A stretch of 64,000 bases of DNA, from positions 1 through 64,000 of the forward strand of contig NZ_FPKV01000004.1 of NCBI RefSeq assembly GCF_900114265.1, given 5' to 3'. Shown piece by piece: positions 16,772 through 25,612 of this stretch (within the stretch, counting starts at the first letter, position 1; the number at the start of each line of letters is the position of its first letter). The DNA comes from Flaviramulus basaltis. GTDB taxonomy: Bacteria > Bacteroidota > Bacteroidia > Flavobacteriales > Flavobacteriaceae. Both the position numbers and the translations under genes were made by a program. The notes below the pieces were generated by a model, which did not search any database, was not told where the DNA came from, and saw only the letters and a list, made by a program, of their open reading frames with translations.

Positions 16772-19771
16772 TTATTCCTTAATTACTTTCAAGATTGTTG
16801 GTAATACGATTAACAAAAGAGGTAAAGCAAATACTAATCCACCAATTACCGCAATGGCTAAAGGTTGGTGTAGTTGTGCACCAGCACCAATACCTAACGC
16901 CAATGGTGTTAGTGCCATTATTGCAGCAAAAGCGGTCATTAATTTAGGACGTAATCGTGCTGCAATCGAATATTCTATTTTTTCTATATGAGTTAATGAA
17001 GCGTCACTTTCTTGATATTGTCTGTAAGTGAAAATTGAGTTTTCACCAATAATTCCAACAATCATAATAATACCAGTGTAGCTACCAACATTTAATGCCG
17101 TTCCAGTTAAGTATAAGCTTAATAAACTTCCTGAAACTCCTAATACAGCAATTACAATAATAGCCAATGCAATTTTTACTTTTCTGAAAAGAAATAATAT
17201 CACAATAAACACCAGTAAAATGGCAGAGATTAATATCATCATTAATTCTTTAAAAGCTTTCTGTTGCTCTTTATAAGCGCCACCATATTCAATGGTATAA
17301 CCAGCAGGAAGTGACAGGTTTTTTGTTAAATGATTTTGTATGTCTTTCAATGTTGAACCTAAATCACGATTATTTAAGCGTGCAGTAATCACACCCATTG
17401 ATTTTTGATTTTCACGATTTATCTCTGCAACACCTTTTCCTATTTCAATTGATGCCACTTGGTTTATTGGTACGCTTGAACCATTAGGTAATAAGATGGC
17501 AGTATTCTTAATATCTGATACTGAAGTTTTATGAGCATCAGGATAAATAAGACGAATATCTACCATTTGCTCTTTGTCAATCATGGTGCTTACTACAGTT
17601 CCTTCCACTTGTGTTTGTAACTGTAATTGGAAATCGGCAACAGTCATTCCTAATTGTGCTAGTACAGGAACGTTTGGAATAATTGATAAGCTTGGTCCAG
17701 CAACAACAATTCCGTCATTTACATCTGCTGTTCCTGGAACCTTTTCAATTTCTTTTGCAATTTCCTGTGATAAACTTTCTAAGGTATTTACATTAGTTCC
17801 GAACACTTTTATTTCAATGGGTTGTACAGAACTCATTAAATCTCCTAACATATCACCAATTACTTGACCAAAATCAATCGTTAATTGTGGTACTTTTTCT
17901 TCTACACGTTTTCTTATTTCGTTGGAAACCTCCGTGGTTGTTTTGCCGCGTTTATCCTTCAGTTTAATTAAATAATCACCACGATTAGGTTCGGTAATAA
18001 AGAATCCCATTTGGGTTCCCAATCTTGCAGAATAGGCTTCCACTTCTGGTTGTGTATCTAAAACTCCGTTTACGATTTGCAACATTCTGTCTGTTTCCTC
18101 TAAAGTGGTTCCTGATGGACTATTAAAATCTAACACAATACTTCCTTCATCCATTTCTGGTAAAAATCCAGAAGGTAATTTAGATGGTATAATCACAAGA
18201 ATAGCCACACATATGAGTAAAAAAGTTATTCCGATAATTGGTTTACCTAACACACTATGTATCCATTTCGTTTTTGGTTCGTGTTTTCGCTCTACAGATT
18301 TATTTTTTGTAAACAGAATGGAAAGTACAGGAACTATTAACCAAGTCACCAAAAAGGAAGCAGATAAAGCAATAATCATACTAAATGCCATTACTTTAAA
18401 ATATGCTCCAGCGACACCTGTCATTAACACAAAAGGAATAAAAATTACTAGTGTGCTTAATGAAGAACCAATCATTGCAGGGAAAAGATGCGTTATAGCT
18501 TCGTGTGTAACCCAACCCATCGGTTGCTCTGGATGTTCTTCTCTAATTTTATGTATTTGTTCAATGATAATAACCACATCATCTATCATTAATCCAATCG
18601 CCGCTGCAACTGCTCCCAAAGTCATTATATTAAAAGTGTAGCCTATAGCGTCTAGGATAATTAGTGTTAAAGACAAAGACACTGGAATGGTAAATAAAAC
18701 CACCATACTTGCAGAAAACGAACGCAAGAACAGAATAACTACCAAAAGCGCTAATACCAAACCAAACCACAACACATCTTTAATGCTAGCAATACTTGTG
18801 TTTACAAAATCGGCTTGTTTGTAATAAGGTTTTAGAACAACACCTTTAGGTAGTGTTTTAGACAGTTCTGCTACTTTTTTTTCAATAATAGTATTGACTT
18901 CAATAAGATTCGCATTCGGCTGTTTTACTACTGCTATGATAGGAACGTTTTTTCCATTAGCAAGAATCTTTACGTATTTCTTAACTTCATTCACTTCTAT
19001 GTTTGCAACATCTTTTAACTTAATTAATCGACTAGAACTATTGATGATAACTAGGTTTTGTAAATCGTCAATATCATCTACTGCATTATCAGTAAGCGTC
19101 AGGTACATCCTATTAAAATCTGTGATATAACCATTAGATTGTAATAAGTTTGAATTGACAATAGCATTTTGAATGGTCGCAATAGAAATCCCCAATGATT
19201 TAATGATATCTGGTTTTAAAATAACTTGAAATTCTTTGTCTTTACCACCGATAACTGCAATGTCTGAAACGCCTGGCGTCGCAGCTAAAAAAGGTTTTAC
19301 TTGATATTTTGCGATTTTTTTTAAATCTACTTGTGATAAACCTTCACCTTCTAATGAATAGCCCATAACTGGCAAAATAGATGGATTCATTTTTTCTACA
19401 GAAAACACGGTGTTTGGCAAAACACTTCCTTGAGACTGATTGATGAAGGATTCAATTTGTGCTTTGGCAGTATTAATGTCTGTGCTCCAATCTAAAAAAA
19501 CGGAAATTTCACAACTTCCGCGAGAGGTTGTGCTACGAATGTATTGTAAGCCTTCTGTACGACGGATGATATTTTCCAATGGAATTGTAACAGTAGTCAT
19601 CATTTTATCCACAGGTTGCTGTCCTGCATCTGCAATAACTTTAATCTTCGGGAACGTAATATCTGGAAATAAGCCTGTTTTTAAATTTTGATAGGTGAAA
19701 ATCCCACCAATAAGTACAAGAATACCTATAGCAAGCAACGGAAATTTATAATTGGAATGTAACTTTTTCAT
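16772..19771 (-). CDS. RND-family efflux transporter, inner-membrane permease
   Basis: This 999-residue protein has the typical RND plan: helix 1, a large periplasmic loop, a central block of helices, a second loop and C-terminal helices. Signatures include LFPDITFPKIKV near the N-terminus, the proton-relay acidic pair in LMIDDVVIIIEQ (about residue 394), and ENSIFTYRQ late in the protein. It exports drugs, metals or lipids through the adaptor and TolC-like partner encoded just upstream. The adaptor stop and this ATG overlap by one base (TAATG), giving translational coupling. The substrate cannot be inferred; linkage to lipid genes suggests an envelope-active compound. Confidence 0.94.
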   Translation of the reverse strand: MKKLHSNYKFPLLAIGILVLIGGIFTYQNLKTGLFPDITFPKIKVIADAGQQPVDKMMTTVTIPLENIIRRTEGLQYIRSTTSRGSCEISVFLDWSTDINTAKAQIESFINQSQGSVLPNTVFSVEKMNPSILPVMGYSLEGEGLSQVDLKKIAKYQVKPFLAATPGVSDIAVIGGKDKEFQVILKPDIIKSLGISIATIQNAIVNSNLLQSNGYITDFNRMYLTLTDNAVDDIDDLQNLVIINSSSRLIKLKDVANIEVNEVKKYVKILANGKNVPIIAVVKQPNANLIEVNTIIEKKVAELSKTLPKGVVLKPYYKQADFVNTSIASIKDVLWFGLVLALLVVILFLRSFSASMVVLFTIPVSLSLTLIILDAIGYTFNIMTLGAVAAAIGLMIDDVVIIIEQIHKIREEHPEQPMGWVTHEAITHLFPAMIGSSLSTLVIFIPFVLMTGVAGAYFKVMAFSMIIALSASFLVTWLIVPVLSILFTKNKSVERKHEPKTKWIHSVLGKPIIGITFLLICVAILVIIPSKLPSGFLPEMDEGSIVLDFNSPSGTTLEETDRMLQIVNGVLDTQPEVEAYSARLGTQMGFFITEPNRGDYLIKLKDKRGKTTTEVSNEIRKRVEEKVPQLTIDFGQVIGDMLGDLMSSVQPIEIKVFGTNVNTLESLSQEIAKEIEKVPGTADVNDGIVVAGPSLSIIPNVPVLAQLGMTVADFQLQLQTQVEGTVVSTMIDKEQMVDIRLIYPDAHKTSVSDIKNTAILLPNGSSVPINQVASIEIGKGVAEINRENQKSMGVITARLNNRDLGSTLKDIQNHLTKNLSLPAGYTIEYGGAYKEQQKAFKELMMILISAILLVFIVILFLFRKVKIALAIIVIAVLGVSGSLLSLYLTGTALNVGSYTGIIMIVGIIGENSIFTYRQYQESDASLTHIEKIEYSIAARLRPKLMTAFAAIMALTPLALGIGAGAQLHQPLAIAVIGGLVFALPLLLIVLPTILKVIKE

Positions 19772-20688
19772 TATCTTTTGAAGCTTACAATTGTTGAGTC
19801 TTGCATTTGATAACCACCTTTAGTAATAACCAAATCATTCACATGAATATCTTCAGATTTTATTTGAACTAGTGAGTCGTTTTTAAGTAATGGTTCTACT
19901 TTTTGTTTTAAAGCCATTGAGTCATTTACTACTTTTAGCACCCAATATTCTGTTAATAATTCATTGGTTTGTAAAGCTGTTTTAGGAATTGTCATTGCAG
20001 TTGCATCTTCTTTGTAAACCGTTCTAACTTCAACATTTAAGTTCTCAGGAAGATTCGCATTTGGCAAAGCAATTAAAAATACTTGTGATTGAGCCGCTAG
20101 ATCTATTGTTGGTAAAGTTCCTGTTACTTTTGCATTCAACACCTCTCCATTTTGTAATATAATTTCGCACGATGAGCCTATTTGTATAGCTTTTTCATAT
20201 TCGTAAGGCACATTCACCTGAATTACTAATGATTTTGGTTGCACAACAGTTGCCAATACATCTCCTTCTGCAACATAATCATTTGCCGTTATGTTGAGAG
20301 CAGTAAAAATTCCTGTGACATTACTTCTTATTGTTATTGGACTCACAAATTTTGATAATGAAGGATCTATTTTTACCGCTTCTTTAAGAGCATCTTGTTC
20401 TTTAGTTCTAACCGATGCAAAAGTTTGTCCGCTATGAATATTATCACCAATTTTATATTTAATCCAAGAGATATAACCGGTTACATTAGAGCGAATATTT
20501 TCTTTTTTTTGATATTGGGTAAGACCATTAAACGTGAGGTACTCTTTAATTTCGTTTTGTTGAACTGCAACAACAGTAACATTGATTGGCGCTTTTTTTT
20601 CTAGAATAACTTCAGCGTTTTTCTTACAAGCAGCAAAGCTTACAATTAATAATAAAAAGGCTATATATTTAAAGTATTGTTTTTTCAT
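19771..20688 (-). CDS. RND efflux periplasmic adaptor (membrane-fusion) lipoprotein
   Basis: This protein of 305 residues has a lipoprotein signal with lipidated Cys21 (IVSFAAC). It has the lipoyl/barrel-sandwich pattern (NIRSNVTGYISWIKYKIGD ... GQTFASV) and a beta-barrel domain (VIQVNVPYEYEKAIQIGS), but the alpha-hairpin is very short (KTKEQDALKEA region), so it is smaller than many adaptors. I chose ATG 20688 over the TTG at 20694 because it gives the normal signal peptide. It links the RND pump to the TolC-like channel and overlaps the pump gene by 1 bp. Confidence 0.9.
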   Translation of the reverse strand: MKKQYFKYIAFLLLIVSFAACKKNAEVILEKKAPINVTVVAVQQNEIKEYLTFNGLTQYQKKENIRSNVTGYISWIKYKIGDNIHSGQTFASVRTKEQDALKEAVKIDPSLSKFVSPITIRSNVTGIFTALNITANDYVAEGDVLATVVQPKSLVIQVNVPYEYEKAIQIGSSCEIILQNGEVLNAKVTGTLPTIDLAAQSQVFLIALPNANLPENLNVEVRTVYKEDATAMTIPKTALQTNELLTEYWVLKVVNDSMALKQKVEPLLKNDSLVQIKSEDIHVNDLVITKGGYQMQDSTIVSFKR

Positions 20689-20694
20689 AATCAA

Positions 20695-21975
20695 TTACCA
20701 GTTTATAAAATTATACTGGCTTTGTAATAACCAGTGATTGGTTTGCATCTGCAATTTTGTGTAGGCACTCAGTTTATAATTTTGAATAACGTTTAAGTAA
20801 TCTACAATAGACACTTGTCCATGCACCAATTTTCCTTTGTAGATTTCTAAAATATTTTCTTGTTGTTTTGATTGTTTCTCCAATAATTCCATGGAGGTTA
20901 CCAATGCCTGAATTTGATTTTCAATACTTTTTAGGTTATTGTCTGTTTGTACTTTGGAATTCTCTTTATAAAACTCCAGACTTTCTTCTTTTAAAATACT
21001 TTGTTGTGCATTGTATTTGCGTTGTTTTCCGTCATAAATAGGAATTGTTAAACGCAATCCAGCACTTGCTCCAAATTTTCTATAAATGTTTGGAATTTCT
21101 ACAGCATTTAATCCTGTGTTTGCATATGCAGTAACTTGTGGTTTGTATTGGTTTTCAAACACTCTTTGATTGGCTACGATTTGCAGGCTATCATTTTTAA
21201 ATTTTTTCTGATAGAAAAACTGTAATGGATTTTGATCATCCTTGAAATTAGGCGATTCTAGTTCGATTATGTTTCCTATTTGAGTGCTACTTAAATTATA
21301 CAGTTGATTAATAGCTACTTTTAGGTTGTTTTGAATTTGTTGTAATTCTAATTTCTTGCCTTCAATATCTAGTTGTAAAAGCAAATAATCACTTTCCATT
21401 AAAACAACACGCTTTACTAAAAGCTCTATAACTTGTAACCGTTTTTCGAGATCTTTAAGAATTTCCTTTGTGAATTCTTCTTGTAACTGTAGTTGGTATG
21501 CCATTATATAAGCATCCGTGATATTTTTAATAAGATTATGTGTAATTTCTTCTGAAGAAAGCGTAATTGAATTGTTCCCTATTTTATTTTGAAATAACAG
21601 GTTATCTGTGATTGATTGATTAAATAGATTTTTAGTCACATTTATTTGAGCAGAATACAATCCTCCATTTGTAACACCAACATCGTAACCGAAAGCATTT
21701 GCGGAAGGCGAAGTCGTTATGTCAATAGCCTTTCCGTTGTTATTAAAGAATGGTGTAACTAAAACATCAGAAGTTGCGTTAACTTGAAACGCGTTGTTCT
21801 GTGCTGTAATAATATTATTTTGAAGTTCTCCAATCTTAAGTAGATTGTTGTTTTCTTTTAAAATTGGCGTGTTTTCTTTTGCCTTATTTATAAAATACTC
21901 AAGAGTGGTTTTATCTTGTCCTAAAGCAAGTGAACTTATAAATAAAACAATAATAAAAAGGAATAACTGTTTCAA
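20695..21975 (-). CDS. tolC-like: TolC-family outer-membrane efflux channel
   Basis: The 426 residues carry a signal peptide (LFISSLALGQ) and two repeats of long amphipathic helices plus beta strands typical of outer membrane efflux proteins (ITDAYIMAYQLQLQEE...; SILKEESLEFYKENSK). It is the first gene of the efflux operon and abuts the adaptor by a few bases. The start is TTG at 21975; there is no in-frame ATG before the signal peptide. The promoter with the direct-repeat operator lies about 180-220 bp upstream, leaving a leader of roughly 178 nt. Confidence 0.9.
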   Translation of the reverse strand: MKQLFLFIIVLFISSLALGQDKTTLEYFINKAKENTPILKENNNLLKIGELQNNIITAQNNAFQVNATSDVLVTPFFNNNGKAIDITTSPSANAFGYDVGVTNGGLYSAQINVTKNLFNQSITDNLLFQNKIGNNSITLSSEEITHNLIKNITDAYIMAYQLQLQEEFTKEILKDLEKRLQVIELLVKRVVLMESDYLLLQLDIEGKKLELQQIQNNLKVAINQLYNLSSTQIGNIIELESPNFKDDQNPLQFFYQKKFKNDSLQIVANQRVFENQYKPQVTAYANTGLNAVEIPNIYRKFGASAGLRLTIPIYDGKQRKYNAQQSILKEESLEFYKENSKVQTDNNLKSIENQIQALVTSMELLEKQSKQQENILEIYKGKLVHGQVSIVDYLNVIQNYKLSAYTKLQMQTNHWLLQSQYNFINW

Positions 21976-22461
21976 TATTTGATGATTAAAATTATTTTTT
22001 TAGTGAATTATAAATTCAAAAAGCCTAAATAAGGTAAAGAAATACCATTAACTTTAATTGTATCTAACAATAGATGAAGTATTTATGAGCAATCAAAATT
22101 AGGCTCCTAATCTTATAAACATTAATTCAAAACTGTTTCCTAAATTTATAATTCAAGGTAAATGTAGTTGGGAAATCTAAAGATTATTTAAAGAAGTATA
22201 TGCTATCAATCAAATAAAATTTTATTAGGTAAAAATAAAAACATCGTATAATCACCCTATAAATATCAACAAAATAACAGAAAAAACTACTGCTAATAAT
22301 GTCAGTTTATAATATAAGCATACCTTTTACTAAGAAAAAGGGAATTAAAATGAATTTTAAAAAAATTAAAAAAGTACTTTTAAGTTGATAAAATACAATA
22401 AGCTATTACACTTTCTTTACCCAATGTAATAGTGTATTACAAATATAATATAGCTTAAACC
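21976..22461. other. 486-bp intergenic region upstream of the efflux operon
   Basis: It is AT-rich and holds no convincing gene. It contains the operator/promoter at 22159-22193, a leader of about 178 nt before the TTG of the tolC-like gene, a second weaker -7-like TAATTTTG (22101-22094, minus strand), and near mnmE a TATATTTG box (22447-22440, minus strand) with a TTG 22 nt upstream that lies inside the mnmE end. A weak stem CTATTACA/TGTAATAG (about 22404-22431) may help end the mnmE transcript. Confidence 0.6.
22159..22193 (-). promoter_or_regulatory. Efflux operon promoter: direct-repeat operator plus -7 box
   Basis: Plus-strand words TCTAAAG (22176-22182) and TTTAAAG (22187-22193) are at an 11-bp pitch, 9 nt from a TACATTTA -7 box (22166-22159, minus strand). 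The -7 box is identical to that of the PepSY-like gene. The predicted transcript starts near 22153. Confidence 0.72.
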
Positions 22462-23850
22462 TTATTTGCCAATACAGAAATTCGCAAAAATATTACCAAG
22501 TAACTCATCATTAGTTACTTGCCCTGTAATCATTCCGAAATGATATAAAGCTTCTCTAATATCGATAGCCATTAAATCACTAGATAAATTAGTATCTATA
22601 CCGTATTGTACTTTCTTAATTTCTTCAAAAGCTTTTAACAGTGAATCATAATGTCGTGTATTTGTAACTATAGTTTCATTATTTCTAAGTGCTCCAGTAT
22701 TAACAAAACCTATAAGTTTCATTTTAAGTTCATCTATACCTAAACCTGTTTTGGCTGATAATAAATGAATATTTTCAAATTCAGATTCCAAGGTATTTAA
22801 TTCTGAAGCGTTCAAAACATCCACCTTATTTGCTATTATTAATAATGGCTTTAAAGGGAATTTATTCTTTATTTTTTCTATCTCAATTTTAAGACGCTTA
22901 CTTTCTGTTTTAAATTCCTGAGCAGAAAACAATAGAACAACTACTTGTGCTTGTTCCATTTTTTCAAAAGTTTTCTTTATACCAATGCTTTCAACAACAT
23001 CTTTAGTTTCCCTTATACCCGCAGTGTCAATAAATCTAAAACCAATTCCTTCAATTACTAACTCATCTTCAATGGTATCACGTGTTGTCCCTGCTATATC
23101 ACTAACAATAGCACGTTCCTCATTAAGTAAAGCATTTAAAAGAGTAGATTTTCCCACGTTTGGCTCTCCAACTATAGCAACGGGAATTCCATTTTTAATC
23201 ACATTTCCTACTGCAAACGAATCTATTAGACGTTTTAAAACAAATGTAATACGCTCAATTAAAGATTCAAATTGTGTTCTATCGGCAAATTCAACATCTT
23301 CTTCTGCAAAATCTAATTCCAGTTCTATTAGTGATGCAAAATTTAAAAGTTCTTCTCGTAGTTTTGCAATTTCACTTGAAAAACCACCGCGCATTTGCTG
23401 CATTGCTATTTGATGTGATGCTTCATTATCGCTTGAAATTAAATCAGCCACAGCTTCAGCCTGACTTAAATCTAATTTTCCATTTAAGAATGCTCTTAAA
23501 GTAAACTCCCCAGCATCTGCCATTCTACAACCATTTCTTAAGAATAATTGAATGATTTCTTGTTGAATATAAATTGATCCATGGCAAGATATTTCAACTA
23601 CATTTTCTCCTGTATAAGAATTGGGGTTTTTAAAAACAGAAACTAATACTTCATCAATAGTTCTTTTTCCATCAATTATATGCCCTAAATGAATGGTGTG
23701 AGTTCGCTGTTTTAATAATTTTTTTTCAGAAACTGATTTAAAATGATTATCGGCAAAAGTAATAGCATCTTTCCCTGATAATCTAATTATAGCAATTGCT
23801 CCTGCACCAGATGGTGTAGCTAAAGCAACTATGGTATCTTGATTAATCAT
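22462..23850 (-). CDS. mnmE: tRNA uridine-5-carboxymethylaminomethyl modification GTPase MnmE
   Basis: This 462-residue protein has an N-terminal folate-binding domain (DTIVALATPSGAGAIAIIRL), a helical domain with an inserted G domain (GEPNVGKST, AGTTRDTIEDE, DTAG, NKVD) and the C-terminal catalytic CIGK ending. With MnmG it modifies the wobble uridine of tRNAs. I chose the ATG at 23850, which begins MINQDTIVA like other MnmE proteins; an upstream TTG would add 13 residues, but a TATTTTTG -7 box lies between the two starts. It is separated from the efflux operon by 486 bp. Confidence 0.97.
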   Translation of the reverse strand: MINQDTIVALATPSGAGAIAIIRLSGKDAITFADNHFKSVSEKKLLKQRTHTIHLGHIIDGKRTIDEVLVSVFKNPNSYTGENVVEISCHGSIYIQQEIIQLFLRNGCRMADAGEFTLRAFLNGKLDLSQAEAVADLISSDNEASHQIAMQQMRGGFSSEIAKLREELLNFASLIELELDFAEEDVEFADRTQFESLIERITFVLKRLIDSFAVGNVIKNGIPVAIVGEPNVGKSTLLNALLNEERAIVSDIAGTTRDTIEDELVIEGIGFRFIDTAGIRETKDVVESIGIKKTFEKMEQAQVVVLLFSAQEFKTESKRLKIEIEKIKNKFPLKPLLIIANKVDVLNASELNTLESEFENIHLLSAKTGLGIDELKMKLIGFVNTGALRNNETIVTNTRHYDSLLKAFEEIKKVQYGIDTNLSSDLMAIDIREALYHFGMITGQVTNDELLGNIFANFCIGK

Positions 23851-23854
23851 GCTG

Positions 23855-23862
23855 CAAAAATA
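23855..23862 (-). promoter_or_regulatory. mnmE -7 box (TATTTTTG), near-leaderless
   Basis: TATTTTTG on the minus strand ends only 4 nt before the mnmE ATG (TATTTTTG-CAGC-ATG). Transcription would begin at or very near the start codon. A TTG lies about 24 nt upstream. Confidence 0.5.
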
Positions 23863-24135
23863 GTGAATTTGAAATGCTATTGAACACAATATAATCTACA
23901 AAACATCTTAGTAATGGCGATAAAATTGATGCTTTATGCGACTTTATTGAAGTTTTAATTAATTAAGCTATGATTTATTAAAAACTATTTATAAAAAGTT
24001 AACTCAATAATTTATAATGTAACATTATAAATGTTAAAATATTACATAAATAACATTTTTTAGTTAATTAATAAATCACTTTGCAAAAAATAAACTATTA
24101 ACTTTTTAAAAATGAGTTACTTAGCATTCACATGT

Positions 24136-24143
24136 TATATTTG
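24136..24143 (+). promoter_or_regulatory. -7 box (TATATTTG) upstream of the STAS-like gene
   Basis: It is an exact fit to TANNTTTG, followed by CACTC. It lies 133 nt before the ATG at 24277, so the leader would be about 130 nt. No -33 TTG at the usual distance was seen. Confidence 0.45.
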
Positions 24144-24276
24144 CACTCTCATTTTTTTAGAATAAATAACAAAATCTTTTAGATATATAAATGTGACTTA
24201 ATAATATTACACGTGTCTAAATATTAGATTAATATAAATAAAAACACCTAAAATTACTAGGATTTAAGTACAACAT

Positions 24277-24705
24277 ATGAAAATTATTGAATCAGACCTA
24301 TCAAATCATATTTTAAAATCTGTAGAAAAAGAATTGGCAAATATTTACTTTTTTACTCATATAGCTATAATTGAATTTAATGAAGGAATTCATTTGGATA
24401 TAAATAATTCAACTGAAATTTTTGATGAGCTTAAAGGGTATTTTGGAGTATCAAGACCATTTGGAGTTGTTGCTAATAGAATAAATTCATATTCTGTAAA
24501 ACTATTAGATACTCAATTGTTTAGAGAGCAAGCAAAAAACCTACGTGCTTATGCAGTAGTTGGACACAATGCTTTAGGTAGAATGAGTGCCGAAATAGAA
24601 AATGGTTTCTGTATTTCAGATAATATTAATTATGATAATATTTACGAGGCTATTGACGATGTTTATAGCAAAGTAAAAAAAGATATTTTATTCTCTTTAA
24701 ACTAA
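24277..24705 (+). CDS. Hypothetical protein, possibly STAS/SpoIIAA-like fold
   Basis: This 142-residue soluble protein has no signal or membrane segment. The pattern of alternating strands and helices (IAIIEFNEGIHLDI, TEIFDELKGYFG, PFGVVANRINSYSV, LRAYAVVGHNALG) resembles small SpoIIAA/STAS-like proteins of Bacteroidota, but I cannot name a family with confidence. It has its own promoter, no operon partner, and its last 9 bp overlap the 3' end of the convergent cvfB-like gene. Function unknown. Confidence 0.75.
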   Translation: MKIIESDLSNHILKSVEKELANIYFFTHIAIIEFNEGIHLDINNSTEIFDELKGYFGVSRPFGVVANRINSYSVKLLDTQLFREQAKNLRAYAVVGHNALGRMSAEIENGFCISDNINYDNIYEAIDDVYSKVKKDILFSLN

Positions 24706-25527
24706 ATATATGCCGTCTGGTTTAATTTCTATTTGTCGTTGTTTGTAAAGTGTACCAATAGCTTTTTTGAAGTTTTTCTTGCTCATTTGCAATACATCTT
24801 TTATAGCTTCTGGACTAGACTTATCTGTAAGATTTAAATAGCCACTATTATCTTGTAATTCTTTAATAATGCGTTCTGCATTAGGCTCTATGTTTCTATA
24901 TCCTATTTGTCCTAAAGAAATATCCAATTTATTTCCTGGTCGTATTTTTTTAACAATTCCTTTAAACCTATCGCCAACACTAATATCTTTAAAAATACTA
25001 TCTTTATAAATTAAGCCTGTATGAATTTTGTTAACAATAACATTCATACCAATATCTGAAGGATGTGATACAATTAAATCTACTTCATCAAATTCTTTAA
25101 CAGTAAGTTCCTTATTATCTAAAAACCTGTTAGTTTTACTAGAAGCTACTAACCTATCGGTTTTTTCATCTAAGTAACAATGCACTAAATACCAACCACC
25201 AGGTTTCATATTATAGGCTTGTTCTTTAAACGGACAAAACAATTCTTTAACTAATCCCCAATCTAAAAAGGCTCCATAATCTGTAACTTGATTACAACGT
25301 AATAATGCAAAATCATTTCGCATTATATAAGGTATATCTGTAGTCGCTACAGGGCGCTCCTCATTATCTAAGTAAACAAAAACATCAAGTTTATCCCAAA
25401 TTTTAAAATTTTCTGGCATATATCTATTAGGAAGTAACACTTGGTTTTCTTCATTATCAATTAAATACATTCCGTGGTCTGTTTCACGAAGTATTTCTAG
25501 TGTATTTATTTCTCCTAATTTTATCAT
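24697..25527 (-). CDS. cvfB-like: S1-domain RNA-binding protein, CvfB/YitL family
   Basis: The 276 residues form several S1-like OB folds (LEILRETDHGMYLI; DYGAFLDWGLVKELFCPFKEQ; VGDRFKGIVKKIRPGNKLDISLG) and a C-terminal winged helix (SKKNFKKAIGTLYKQRQI, IKPDGIYL). CvfB homologues bind RNA and affect expression post-transcriptionally in Staphylococcus; the role in flavobacteria is unknown. The 3' end overlaps the convergent STAS-like gene by 9 bp. The ATG lies 4 nt after a TACCTTTG -7 box. Confidence 0.9.
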   Translation of the reverse strand: MIKLGEINTLEILRETDHGMYLIDNEENQVLLPNRYMPENFKIWDKLDVFVYLDNEERPVATTDIPYIMRNDFALLRCNQVTDYGAFLDWGLVKELFCPFKEQAYNMKPGGWYLVHCYLDEKTDRLVASSKTNRFLDNKELTVKEFDEVDLIVSHPSDIGMNVIVNKIHTGLIYKDSIFKDISVGDRFKGIVKKIRPGNKLDISLGQIGYRNIEPNAERIIKELQDNSGYLNLTDKSSPEAIKDVLQMSKKNFKKAIGTLYKQRQIEIKPDGIYLV

Positions 25528-25531
25528 ACGG

Positions 25532-25539
25532 CAAAGGTA
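25532..25539 (-). promoter_or_regulatory. cvfB-like gene -7 box (TACCTTTG), near-leaderless
   Basis: On the minus strand TACCTTTG-CCGT-ATG places the -7 box 4 nt before the start codon, the same geometry as mnmE. It implies a leaderless or almost leaderless mRNA. Confidence 0.5.
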
Positions 25540-25563
25540 ATGATATTAGTTTTTTGAAAATAA

Positions 25564-25591
25564 AAAAGCGCTACAATATTGTAACGCTTTT
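25564..25591 (-). terminator. Terminator after the DUF2853 gene
   Basis: The stem AAAAGCG-C-TACA / TGTA-A-CGCTTTT with a 4-nt loop has one internal mismatch. On the minus strand it ends in T-rich sequence, right after the DUF2853 stop at 25613. Confidence 0.65.
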
Positions 25592-25612
25592 ATTCTATTT
25601 ATAAATTTTATA

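Larger units (their letters stand above)
23851..24276. other. 426-bp divergent intergenic region between mnmE and the STAS-like gene
   Basis: It is very AT-rich, with no coding or RNA gene recognised. It holds the mnmE -7 box next to its ATG and a TATATTTG box at 24136-24143 for the rightward gene, which would give that gene a leader of about 130 nt. Confidence 0.6.

Noticed and set aside
18105-18641. 178-codon open frame antisense to the RND permease
   Set aside because: It is opposite a well-conserved gene, has hydrophobic mirrored composition and no protein-like motifs.
22404-22431. Hairpin CTATTACA/TGTAATAG as a firm mnmE terminator or small RNA
   Set aside because: The 14-nt loop and lack of a T run make it weak; only mentioned in the intergenic entry.
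22985-23413. 142-codon open frame antisense to mnmE
   Set aside because: Serine-rich shadow of a conserved coding sequence.
23851-23889. 13-residue N-terminal extension of MnmE from an upstream TTG
   Set aside because: Family members start at MINQDTIVA-like sequence, and a -7 box lies inside the extension.
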